DNA of 28,715 nucleotides from a virus. The DNA is taken from positions 1-28,715 of the IMG/VR virus record IMGVR_UViG_3300037502_001357; one strand, written 5' to 3'. Below the pieces are notes generated by a model. The model was not told the DNA's origin. It saw nothing but the letters and a program-made list of their open reading frames with translations, and ran no database searches. Of this stretch, positions 12,722 to 19,915 are shown piece after piece (position 1 is the stretch's first letter; the number at the start of each line of letters is the position of its first letter). The position numbers and the translations under genes were made by a program.

Positions 12722-12934
12722 TTAGTTAAATGACCAAGAAACAAGGGTTAAAATAGTTTCGTGCTGTTGATTGCCACGGTCTAAAATCCAATCGTTTAAA
12801 TTTTTACGTTGCTCGTTTTCGCCTTTAAGCTCCCAGCAATATTCTCCGTTAGAGTATGCGTTGGTTGCGTCGATTGTTCTGCTAACTGTTTCGCCTGTTA
12901 GTTCGTCAATCATTTGTAGTGTTACTGTTCTCAT
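12722..12934 (-). CDS. Small hypothetical protein, 70 residues, first early gene
   Basis: Begins MRTVTLQMIDELTGETVSRT and reads like a small beta-sheet domain followed by a helix (ENEQRKNLNDWILDRGNQQ). No family recognised. It lies directly behind the best-formed promoter of the window (12971-13000) and is followed by a hairpin terminator, so it can be transcribed alone. That suggests an early, strongly expressed product, possibly regulatory or host-directed (inference). Confidence 0.75.
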   Translation of the reverse strand: MRTVTLQMIDELTGETVSRTIDATNAYSNGEYCWELKGENEQRKNLNDWILDRGNQQHETILTLVSWSFN

Positions 12935-12944
12935 GGTGTGAATG

Positions 12945-12955
12945 TTTAAGTGTGT
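12945..12955 (-). promoter_or_regulatory. Recurrent 5' leader motif, copy at 70-residue gene
   Basis: Coding-strand ACACACTTAAA about 10 nt before the ATG at 12934; a looser match to the leader seen at 6726, 12069, 12401 and 12665. Confidence 0.4.
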
Positions 12956-12970
12956 GATTGTTTAACACTG

Positions 12971-13000
12971 CAAACATACAACTATTATTTGAACCTGCAA
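12971..13000 (-). promoter_or_regulatory. Bacteroidetes-type promoter for the early genes
   Basis: -7 box TATGTTTG (12978-12971) with TTG (13000-12998) exactly 19 bp upstream, the classical Bacteroidetes spacing. The leader to the ATG at 12934 is about 30 nt and AC-rich. Confidence 0.7.
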
Positions 13001-13055
13001 TACACGAACAAAGAAAAAAGCAAATTAATTTATAAATCGCTGATTTACAACGCGC

Positions 13056-13703
13056 TTATTTTTGTGCTCGCATTATCGCAGCTCCTATGATTACACCGAA
13101 CCCAACCTTTGCCGCGCTTGTTTGCCACCACTTCTTGCGTGGTTCGGCCACTATTATGTTGCTCATTCCGGTAACGCTTACGTATGGGTTATCGATGCCG
13201 AGCCTTACAACCTTATCGCGCTTACGCGATAGGAAGCCTTTACGCAGCGTATCTCCGATTGCAACGGTATAAGACACCGGAATGATAATTGAATCCAACT
13301 GAAGCCGCCCTAAGCGGTTAATCTGCCCACCTATCTCGAGCCACTTACCCGGCCGATGGAAGTAACGCGGAAGGCGAAGGTGAGGAAAGCTATCGATATA
13401 CACCGTTTCACCCAGTTCGAATTGCGTTACCACCTTGGTCCGCGTTTGGTACCTTACCACCACTTCAGGCTCACGCAATTCCAAGGCTCTGAGCTTGGTG
13501 CCTGCCGCTGCGAGCTGCACACCTTGGGAGTACATCTTTGCGCTGTCTCTCGCAATGCGAATCGTGTATTCATTATTCAGCGAATCGAGATACATCGCAT
13601 TGCTTTCGGCCTCGCCTAATGCCGCGCAAGTGCGCATTAATAGCAGCAAAAGAAACAGGCATATTGCAAATAGGCTTAACGTGCTGATGTTGCTTTGCTG
13701 CAT
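13056..13703 (-). CDS. Membrane-anchored protein of the lysis region (spanin-like candidate)
   Basis: Protein of 215 residues with an N-terminal membrane helix (ISTLSLFAICLFLLLLLM, about 6-23), a periplasmic-type helical stretch (about 30-80), a beta-rich middle, and a second hydrophobic segment near the C-terminus (VGFGVIIGAAIM). A resemblance to DUF6808-type phage proteins is possible. Placed after endolysin and holin-like genes, it could be an inner-membrane spanin or other lysis accessory; this is inferred from topology and context. It overlaps the upstream 64-residue gene by 28 nt. Its stop is about 55 nt before the early promoter. Confidence 0.75.
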   Translation of the reverse strand: MQQSNISTLSLFAICLFLLLLLMRTCAALGEAESNAMYLDSLNNEYTIRIARDSAKMYSQGVQLAAAGTKLRALELREPEVVVRYQTRTKVVTQFELGETVYIDSFPHLRLPRYFHRPGKWLEIGGQINRLGRLQLDSIIIPVSYTVAIGDTLRKGFLSRKRDKVVRLGIDNPYVSVTGMSNIIVAEPRKKWWQTSAAKVGFGVIIGAAIMRAQK

Positions 13704-13870
13704 AGTATAAGTTCGTTTAATCGTTTGAGGTAGGTGCTCTTATCGCGCAGCTCGTTGAGCAATATATCGCCAGCCACCTTAATCGGCATTGATTTCTCGG
13801 CTATGTAAATTGCCAGCACCTTCACAAGTCGCTCATCGCATTCGCAATCGGTCGCTGGTAGGTTACTCAT
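13676..13870 (-). CDS. Small helical protein coupled to the PAS-HisKA gene
   Basis: Protein of 64 residues beginning MSNLPATDCECDERLVKVLA. Predicted helical with a CEC pair near the N-terminus; no receiver or HPt signature. The ATG overlaps the PAS-HisKA stop as ATGA, so the two are translationally coupled and may work together, for example as a small regulator of the kinase-like partner. Function unknown. Confidence 0.75.
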   Translation of the reverse strand: MSNLPATDCECDERLVKVLAIYIAEKSMPIKVAGDILLNELRDKSTYLKRLNELILCSKATSAR

Positions 13871-14433
13871 AATTGCCGCGTTGCTTTCTTGACTAACAAC
13901 CTGATGACATTGTCGAGCTTTTCGACACTATCTTCGAGCATCTTCATAACTCCATCGCGTTCCTGATCGGTTGCCCACGTATGCTCGTTTATCATCTTCA
14001 CCAAGCCGCCGATCGATGTCAATGGCTGACGAAGTTCGTGCGATAAGGTGAAGCGAAACTCTTCCAAAAGCATCTTTTGCCGTTCGTATTCGTGGCTGCT
14101 TATTGAAGTAACATCGACCAATTGAATGCCGATGAAGTGCAGCATATCGACAATGGCATAAACATTCCACATGTTGTACCGCTCGGAGCTTATCTTCTGC
14201 TTTGTCTTTGCGTATGCCCGAATCGGCTCAGGTGATTTGCTTTGCGCCTTGCGAATTGCGGCAAGCAGCTCATCGCGGTCGCTGTCTTGCGCTGCGATGT
14301 CGAGTATATTGCCGGGCTTTATGTGGCTGGAGTACTCTTTGAACAGCTCATTCGTTGCGACAATGTTGCCATCCCTGTCGGTGATCACATAGAAGAGGTC
14401 AATACTTGACTCAAGGATGTGCAGCGATGCCAT
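13867..14433 (-). CDS. PAS domain plus HisKA dimerisation domain, without the kinase ATPase domain
   Basis: Protein of 188 residues. Residues about 8-110 form a PAS sensor domain: IDLFYVITDRDGNIVATNEL is the classical PAS opening, and FIGIQLVDVTSIS closes it. Residues about 118-185 form a HisKA four-helix unit with the H-box TLSHELRQPLTSIGG (phospho-acceptor H132). It then stops: there is no N, G1 or G2 box, so no ATP-binding catalytic domain. It could form dimers with host histidine kinases, accept or drain phosphate, or act as a PAS-gated decoy. The start at 14433 lies 4 nt after a TATCTTTG box, so the message is probably leaderless. Sequence recognition is firm; role is inference. Confidence 0.88.
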   Translation of the reverse strand: MASLHILESSIDLFYVITDRDGNIVATNELFKEYSSHIKPGNILDIAAQDSDRDELLAAIRKAQSKSPEPIRAYAKTKQKISSERYNMWNVYAIVDMLHFIGIQLVDVTSISSHEYERQKMLLEEFRFTLSHELRQPLTSIGGLVKMINEHTWATDQERDGVMKMLEDSVEKLDNVIRLLVKKATRQL

Positions 14434-14437
14434 GCTG

Positions 14438-14471
14438 CAAAGATACGTTAAACCGAACGTAAATCACTCAA
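14438..14471 (-). promoter_or_regulatory. Promoter for the PAS-HisKA gene
   Basis: -7 box TATCTTTG (14445-14438), with TTG (14471-14469) 23 bp upstream at the long end of the usual spacing. Only 4 nt separate the box from the ATG, implying a leaderless mRNA. Confidence 0.55.
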
Positions 14472-14840
14472 GAAAGCACGCCATGCAGGTACGCATCCGA
14501 GCGCATATTTGATGGTAAGCAACATCGTGAAGGTAAGCACGATGCCGTTTGCAAGTATATCGTAATTCATAGGCGTTGGCATTTCAGGCTCATTTCTTAC
14601 AGCGTGAGTTTTCGGGATGTAATACGTGGCGGCTGGGTACAAAGATACATCACACGGCTGAATCGTGTCGAATGCTGTTAGCACTTTCGGCTTTGGCGGT
14701 TGCGCCATCACTGCCTGAAAGCTTTCGCGGTTGGCTTGCTGAAATGAGGTATCGGCTTCGGGAGCATGCCAGCTCATGGTATCGATGTTGAGCTTGCTGT
14801 GGCGCACTACCTTGATGGTGTCTCTACGAATCTGTTGCAT
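14448..14840 (-). CDS. Hypothetical protein with one C-terminal membrane segment
   Basis: Protein of 130 residues, beginning MQQIRRDTIKVVRHSKLNID. Residues 1-90 are polar and Pro-rich (MAQPPKPKV, NEPEMPTPM); residues about 95-117 are a membrane helix (ILANGIVLTFTMLLTIKYAL). It overlaps the holin-like gene by 17 nt and belongs to the lysis block. It may be a holin partner or antiholin, but the sequence does not settle this. Confidence 0.75.
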   Translation of the reverse strand: MQQIRRDTIKVVRHSKLNIDTMSWHAPEADTSFQQANRESFQAVMAQPPKPKVLTAFDTIQPCDVSLYPAATYYIPKTHAVRNEPEMPTPMNYDILANGIVLTFTMLLTIKYALGCVPAWRAFLSDLRSV

Positions 14841-15030
14841 CGCTTTTGGCTTTTGGGATATATCCTGCGGCTATTAGTGCTGCAATGATGGCTGTTAATG
14901 TTTCGGCTGTTATCACTTTAAAGATTAGCAAGAAGATGGATACCAAAATCATCAGCGAACCGATTGTGCTACGCCAGTGCTTAACAATCACATCGAGTAT
15001 TCGCCTTGGTTTGGTAGGTCTTCGTGCCAT
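14824..15030 (-). CDS. Holin-like small membrane protein
   Basis: Protein of 68 residues: basic N-terminus (MARRPTKPRRILDVIVKHWR), a strong hydrophobic segment IGSLMILVSIFLLIFKVI (23-40), a short turn, and a second hydrophobic helix (about 44-57, LTAIIAALIAAGYI), then a polar tail. Size, two-helix topology and the position next to the endolysin fit a holin that perforates the inner membrane. No sequence family can be confirmed by eye. Confidence 0.72.
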   Translation of the reverse strand: MARRPTKPRRILDVIVKHWRSTIGSLMILVSIFLLIFKVITAETLTAIIAALIAAGYIPKAKSDATDS

Positions 15031-15076
15031 GCCTTAATATACGCTCAAAGCCTTGCAGCGTTTGGGCAATAGTGGC

Positions 15077-15535
15077 TTAAAGATTACAAAGTGAGAAATA
15101 GAGATTAGCCTCTTCCCTGCGCCTGTTGGTAAGCCCTTGCAGTGCCTTACCCCCAGCCTTGTTCCATTTAAGGAACTCATCGAGGATGCTCGGGTCGGCG
15201 TTGTTTACCTTTGCCTTTTTCAACAGCGTAGATTTGATTAAAGCACCAGTGCCTACGTTATAGGCGAAGCTCACAAGCGCATCGAATTGGCATTGATTGA
15301 TATTCGGTAGGTGCTTATTGACTGCTTGTTCGTATGGCTCAAGGGTAGCGAGCAGCAATTGTGTTGCTTCCTTTTCGCCGCTCAACTTTTCGCCGAGCAT
15401 CACCTTCTTGCCGTTCGGGTAGCGTGTCGAGCCGTAGCCTATGGTCGGCACTCCGGCGGGGCATAGGTAGCTTGAGAGCCTCAATCCCTCGTACTTCTTA
15501 ATCAGATTAAGACCGAGAATTGAGGTGCTGCGCAT
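15077..15535 (-). CDS. Endolysin, GH24 lysozyme
   Basis: Protein of 152 residues, normal for T4/P22-type lysozymes. The catalytic signature E-x8-(D/C)-x5-T is complete: E16 in KKYEGLRLSSYL, C25 and T31 in CPAGVPTIGYGS. Downstream, QCQFDALVSFAYNVGTGAL and the C-terminal NRRREEANLY helix are typical of GH24. It cleaves the peptidoglycan glycan chain. The C-for-D variant is common in phage enzymes. There is no signal peptide, so it depends on a holin. The ATG overlaps the preceding gene as TAATG. Confidence 0.95.
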   Translation of the reverse strand: MRSTSILGLNLIKKYEGLRLSSYLCPAGVPTIGYGSTRYPNGKKVMLGEKLSGEKEATQLLLATLEPYEQAVNKHLPNINQCQFDALVSFAYNVGTGALIKSTLLKKAKVNNADPSILDEFLKWNKAGGKALQGLTNRRREEANLYFSLCNL

Positions 15536-16023
15536 TAGATGATTTGATATTGTAAAATTACACCTACGTTTTGAATCGGGCTTCCAGCGGTTACAGATGA
15601 AATAATAATTTCGATTAAGTTGTTAGTTGCATCCGATTCAATTAAGGCTTGTTCATACTCAGAATCTGCATTTATTACGCCATTCGCTTGATAACGCGTT
15701 GAAAAATCTGAAGCAACAGGCATTGAGATGTTAAAATCTGTACTATTTTGTGCAGTATCCATTTGAACATTCATTCGAAATGCCATAGTTACCACATCAC
15801 CAACCCTCGAATAAGTGCCTGCTTCAATTGTAATTGTTGCGCCATTGCTAACATTTGACTCAACTGGCGTAAACACCCCGCTCTCAAACTGTGGCATCCC
15901 ATCGTAGAGGTTCTGTACCTCAATCTGTTTCGAGGTGTTCGTGCTGCTGTCAACGATATACATCACATCGGCTGGGTCTGCCGTTGGTAGTGCTGTGAGG
16001 TCGGTTACTTTTACGCCTGCCAT
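15535..16023 (-). CDS. Appendage or tail-fibre-like virion protein
   Basis: Protein of 162 residues. The N-terminus MAGVKVTDLTALPTADPADV followed by MYIVDSSTNTSKQI is a pattern of phage fibre/appendage proteins (an adaptor that mounts the beta-rich part on the virion). The rest is a beta-rich jelly-roll-type domain (YSRVGDVVTMAFRMNVQMD, a form seen in fibre tips). Host recognition or decoration is likely. It is coupled by TAATG to the endolysin. Confidence 0.8.
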   Translation of the reverse strand: MAGVKVTDLTALPTADPADVMYIVDSSTNTSKQIEVQNLYDGMPQFESGVFTPVESNVSNGATITIEAGTYSRVGDVVTMAFRMNVQMDTAQNSTDFNISMPVASDFSTRYQANGVINADSEYEQALIESDATNNLIEIIISSVTAGSPIQNVGVILQYQII

Positions 16024-16038
16024 AGTAAGTGCTTTTAA

Positions 16039-16257
16039 TTAGAACAAAGGTAGTGATTCTTTTGGAATATATTTAATCTTTGGCAATTGCTTAACCCAGT
16101 CAATCGTTGTGTTGCTCACCTCTTCTTGGCTTATTATCCAGTTACCATTCGCATCCTGAATAGGGTTAAACGTCATATCGGTTACGTACTGAACGCCTCG
16201 CAACTGCTCGGCTTGTTCGGGTGTGAGTTGGTAAACTGTTATCATAAGTTTAATCAT
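16039..16257 (-). CDS. Small virion-associated protein, 72 residues
   Basis: Begins MIKLMITVYQLTPEQAEQLR; an internal ATG at 16245 is an alternative start. The segment FNPIQDANGNWIISQEEV is reminiscent of small proteins encoded among fibre genes. It lies 5 nt after the LamG-like gene and 15 nt before the fibre-like gene. Probably a fibre adaptor or chaperone, by position only. Confidence 0.7.
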   Translation of the reverse strand: MIKLMITVYQLTPEQAEQLRGVQYVTDMTFNPIQDANGNWIISQEEVSNTTIDWVKQLPKIKYIPKESLPLF

Positions 16258-16262
16258 ATAGC

Positions 16263-17051
16263 CTACACATTTCGACCTAATGTGGTTTGAAAAGTTTGAA
16301 TTGTATTGTATAAATTAACTGCATCTGTGTTGCTCATAGAAGCTGTTCCTCCCAATAGACCAAATGCAATTTGATGATTTGTATATAAATCTGGACTGCC
16401 ATTATTATTTAATGCGCCAAAATAAAAATTAAATGCTGGCAACATAGTTGTAGCCACTGTTGTTGTTCCTAAAGATATGCCATTACGATATGATTCATTA
16501 AATGTACTACTTGTTCTTCGGCTGAAAAATAAACCAGTTGACGGACTTGGCGTATAAAATATTTGTCCAGTAAATGCTATTTGAATATTACCATTTGATA
16601 AATTATTGAATACTCTAATTACCGGCGTTGTAAATGAACCATAAACTTGAGTGCCAGTGGTGCTATTAGTTCTTAAATAAGCACCAAAACAAGCATTGTT
16701 TACATTTGTTTGAGTATTAAAATTGTAAAATGTATTTGCATATCCATTCGTGCCATTCGGCTGCGCACCATTAGCTGAGTGTGTCCACCCCCCGACAAAG
16801 GACAATCTGAATGCCGCATTTGTATCGGCTGGATTTTTTAGGTTGAACTTATGCGTTGTAGCCGTTCCTCCCACAAATGGATAAATAGCATCGAGCTTGC
16901 TCCATATCCCTTGCGATTTTAGGCTCGTTACCAACGTGCATATTGCGCTGCTTATCGTTGCGTTTGTGATGCCTGTTGCCGTTAAGAAAGCATTGGCATC
17001 TGCATCGGAGCAGCCAGAAACATAAACATAAGGGTTAACAATGAAACTCAT
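16263..17051 (-). CDS. LamG/concanavalin-like virion protein
   Basis: Protein of 262 residues. Residues 1-60 are helical (ANAFLTATGITNATISSAIC), followed by AIYPFVGGTATTHKFNLKNP and a long beta-rich, Asn/Thr-rich region (about 75-235) typical of LamG/concanavalin sandwiches, and a C-terminal helix (MSNTDAVNLYNTIQTFQTTL). This layout is common in fibre-module proteins that bind glycans. The gene is more AT-rich than its neighbours, as expected of swapped receptor-binding modules. It is coupled by ATGA to the neck-fibre gene. Confidence 0.8.
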   Translation of the reverse strand: MSFIVNPYVYVSGCSDADANAFLTATGITNATISSAICTLVTSLKSQGIWSKLDAIYPFVGGTATTHKFNLKNPADTNAAFRLSFVGGWTHSANGAQPNGTNGYANTFYNFNTQTNVNNACFGAYLRTNSTTGTQVYGSFTTPVIRVFNNLSNGNIQIAFTGQIFYTPSPSTGLFFSRRTSSTFNESYRNGISLGTTTVATTMLPAFNFYFGALNNNGSPDLYTNHQIAFGLLGGTASMSNTDAVNLYNTIQTFQTTLGRNV

Positions 17052-19342
17052 GCGTAAGTGCCGATTAGTGCAACTTTTAATCCTTTTGCCGTGCCATCGC
17101 CAATCTGGTCGATGTCGATTGTAATCTCTGCGTCATCAGCCAGTGCCGTGTCGCTTATCACTGGTGGCGTTGCCGCTGTTGTGCTCGTCTTTTCAGTATT
17201 GTCAATGGTTATCTTTGTGCTCAATATGCTTGTGCCAGCCTCGTTGATGTCAACGGTGAAGATATTGCCGCTCGTTTGCGCTGTGGTAAGCGATGCCCGA
17301 ACCGCTGTAAGGGTTACAGCTCGCGGCATCCTGAATGTTATCTTCGCATTGCCAGCCGTTAGTGCCGTTGTCTCATCCGATGCTGCCACCACAAGCTCAA
17401 AGGGCAGCGATGCAAGCGAACCATCCCCTCTGATGTACTGCGAGGTCGTGCCTGTTGGCGTGTTGAATTTGCCGTTGAAGGTGCTCCAATCGGTCGAGCT
17501 TAATGCGCCTCTATTGCTTGCGCTGGCAGTTGGTAGGTTGAATGTATGCGTACCTGTTGCCGAGCTGATGCCGAAGTCAGTGCCGCTCGTACCAATGGCA
17601 AAGGTCTGCACTTGGTCGGTCAATCCATTAAGTGCCGTTATGCCTGTGCTGAATGTGGTTAGCACCTCGCATAAGTGATTGTCCTCAGTGTGCAGCGTAA
17701 TGGTTCGCCCGCTTCTATCTACATACACCACAATCGCAAGCCTGTCTGTTATCGCTAACGCTGTGTTAGGTACTGCAACCGATGTCTGATAAAGGTCAAT
17801 TGCCGTACCGTTTGTGATGCCTTCAGGTGTCGCAGAATTGTTGGCAATCGATGTGAATGTAACACCATCGTATTTGAACAGCTCAACGTAGAATTGAGGG
17901 CTTCCACCGCCTGATGAAGCACTGAAATACAAATCGAATACCCAAGCTCCGGCTGGTATTGACAAGAATGCAGGGTCACCAGCATCGGTGATGAATCGCT
18001 GCATCACTTGAAATCCACTTCCAGTTGTTAACTGAAAGTCAGTACCGCCTCCAAGTATTGCATTGCGGCTCATTTGTCGGTATGTATTGCCTGCTAACGT
18101 GCCCTGATTAATCGAGCCGTTGAGGTAGTAATTAACCGAAGCCCCACCGCCTGCACCGCTTTGGCTGTTGGTAATTGTGAAGTTCGGATACGTGCCGCTT
18201 ACGATTATGCCAGTGCCTTGCGTAATTGCCACAATCTGATCGGGTGCTGTGTTATCGATTGTGAAGCTCGGATAAATACCGCTTGTGCTTATGCCTGTGC
18301 CAGCCGTTAGGCTCACCACTTGATCGGGTGCGGTATTGGTTACAACATTGCCAGTTAAGTCGATGCCTGTTCCCGCCGTGAGTGCATCTTGCTTGCCATC
18401 AAAGGTGTTCCAATCAGCCGAGCTCAGATACCCATCCGAGCTGCTTGTTGCTTGAGTGATGCTTATGTCGGGCGTTGCCCCGCCACTCGATGCGATAGGT
18501 GCTGTCCCAGTTACTGATGTTACACCGCCACCACCACCGCTTGGAATGTTCACCTCAACCACGCCGGGCGAAGTAAGCGAAGCCGTTACACCTGAACCTG
18601 TGAAGTTGAGCGTTGTTGTGTTAGTGCTTACATCAATCCCTTCGTCCTGTGTGCGCAGCGGTGTTCCACCGCCACCACCAATCGCGACAAGCGGGTCGGC
18701 TGGTGTGCCGTTGCCTGTGATGGTAACGCCATCTACAGCTACCGATGTGAGGCAAGGCTCGCAAGGCTCGAAGTCCGGCAATGGGATGTCACCAGTTGCG
18801 CAAGTGTCATAGCAGCCGTCCTCGCTCGATGTGCTCACGTTCACATCGACCTCGATTGCAACCGCAGCCCATTCATAATTTACAGGAAGGTAGCGTATCT
18901 CATTCTGATAGCCGCTCGGCACTACCTCATAGGCAATCGCACCAATCGCAGTCTTGAATTGCGGGTCAGTGCCGCTAATCAGTCGCAGCACCCTGGATGC
19001 TACCCAGTCCTGTGCATCGGCAGCATCGCAAGGAAGATGGCTTTTGCGCACCATCGCATAGGCTGTAAGGCTGAAGCGTGTCTCATAGATTGAGCGGCAA
19101 CCAGCAAGCCTGAGCGAATCGTTTTTGGTTACGTTAATCTTACCGCGCTTCGCCCAAAAGAGAGTGCCTTGCTTCGCATCATAATCGGTTACAGGAATCG
19201 CTTGTCCGTTGCCGATGTAATAAGCCCATGCCTTATCATTGCCTTCGCCTACAAGCTCGCTAAGGCCGTAAATCTTATCGAAGATATTGCCGACCTCAAT
19301 GCGTTGGTTAAGCCTGTCGAGTATGGTAGAAAGTATATTCAT
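17048..19342 (-). CDS. Neck/tail-completion domain fused to a fibre (764 residues)
   Basis: Residues 1-170 form a compact alpha/beta domain resembling head-tail completion proteins (ILDRLNQRIEVGNIFDKIYG at the start). After a Cys-rich turn (CYDTC, CEPC) the chain becomes fibre-like: Gly linkers at about 222-226, 269-273 and 398-400, repeated TAGTGI...GxYPxFTI units, and repeated SSADWNTFDGKQ / SSTDWSTFNGKF motifs known from phage fibres. After RGDGSLASLP comes a C-terminal beta domain (about 645-764) of a type often found at fibre ends. Probably the virion-anchored receptor-binding fibre, with its neck mount in the same chain. The start at 19342 forms an ATGA overlap. Confidence 0.85.
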   Translation of the reverse strand: MNILSTILDRLNQRIEVGNIFDKIYGLSELVGEGNDKAWAYYIGNGQAIPVTDYDAKQGTLFWAKRGKINVTKNDSLRLAGCRSIYETRFSLTAYAMVRKSHLPCDAADAQDWVASRVLRLISGTDPQFKTAIGAIAYEVVPSGYQNEIRYLPVNYEWAAVAIEVDVNVSTSSEDGCYDTCATGDIPLPDFEPCEPCLTSVAVDGVTITGNGTPADPLVAIGGGGGTPLRTQDEGIDVSTNTTTLNFTGSGVTASLTSPGVVEVNIPSGGGGGVTSVTGTAPIASSGGATPDISITQATSSSDGYLSSADWNTFDGKQDALTAGTGIDLTGNVVTNTAPDQVVSLTAGTGISTSGIYPSFTIDNTAPDQIVAITQGTGIIVSGTYPNFTITNSQSGAGGGASVNYYLNGSINQGTLAGNTYRQMSRNAILGGGTDFQLTTGSGFQVMQRFITDAGDPAFLSIPAGAWVFDLYFSASSGGGSPQFYVELFKYDGVTFTSIANNSATPEGITNGTAIDLYQTSVAVPNTALAITDRLAIVVYVDRSGRTITLHTEDNHLCEVLTTFSTGITALNGLTDQVQTFAIGTSGTDFGISSATGTHTFNLPTASASNRGALSSTDWSTFNGKFNTPTGTTSQYIRGDGSLASLPFELVVAASDETTALTAGNAKITFRMPRAVTLTAVRASLTTAQTSGNIFTVDINEAGTSILSTKITIDNTEKTSTTAATPPVISDTALADDAEITIDIDQIGDGTAKGLKVALIGTYA

Positions 19343-19914
19343 TTGCTCATTGCGTTAATGATTTGCTCAACTAATTGCTGTGCATGGTCTTGCAGCATCT
19401 CTTCTTGTTCCTCTGCCGTTGGCTTGAATATTTCGCCATAGCCTTTGAATCTTTTACCATTGCCGAATTGAAGTCCTTGTGCTTTCTCCTTTTCTGATTC
19501 CGGCAATCCAATGCCAGCGGTTAAGCCTTCTGTGATTACTTCTTGAGATAAGAATCCACCCTTCAATCTGCCAGTTAATTCAAGCGGTAATTTGCGCGAT
19601 GTTTCTTGCTTCAATTGCGCATAGCCATCTGGAAAGTACAGCGACTTAATTGGCTCATCTCGCTTACCTACCTTAAACCTACTCGGAGCATTAGCCAAAC
19701 TTCGCGGACTCACATATATCGGTGTTGTGCTATATGGCTTTGTTGGCAATTTATCTCCAGCCGTATTCGTGCCACCCCTCGAGCCAGTGCCGAATATTCG
19801 TTTGAACATGATGCGCTTGAGTTCTCGAACTGCACCATACAGCGGAGTGAATTGACTCTGCCAGCCTTCATACAAGCTGTCAAGATTCTTCTGAATTTCG
19901 GCTGGTGTCGGCAT
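19339..19914 (-). CDS. Head-tail completion-like virion protein
   Basis: Protein of 191 residues beginning MPTPAEIQKNLDSLYEGWQS. A basic Gly-rich loop and the segment LPLELTGRLKGGFLSQEVI resemble minor head/tail-completion proteins of the gp10-like/virion-morphogenesis type (LTGxLxxS followed by strands), with an EIFKPTAEEQEEMLQDH C-terminal helix also typical. It would sit at the neck between portal and tail. It lies one base after the connector-like gene. Confidence 0.75.
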   Translation of the reverse strand: MPTPAEIQKNLDSLYEGWQSQFTPLYGAVRELKRIMFKRIFGTGSRGGTNTAGDKLPTKPYSTTPIYVSPRSLANAPSRFKVGKRDEPIKSLYFPDGYAQLKQETSRKLPLELTGRLKGGFLSQEVITEGLTAGIGLPESEKEKAQGLQFGNGKRFKGYGEIFKPTAEEQEEMLQDHAQQLVEQIINAMSK

Positions 19915-19915
19915 G

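Noticed and set aside
13010-13055. Terminator after the spanin-like gene (TAAATC/GATTTA near 13037)
   Set aside because: Short AT-only stem with poor U-tract; not convincing.
16045-16052. TACCTTTG promoter before the fibre-like gene at 16023
   Set aside because: No -33 TTG within 17-23 bp and the box falls in the end of a coding region; too weak to list as a promoter.
17058-18812. Plus-strand ORFs of 118-206 residues opposite the fibre gene
   Set aside because: Val/Ser-rich products of repetitive fibre DNA read backwards, without start signals or homology.
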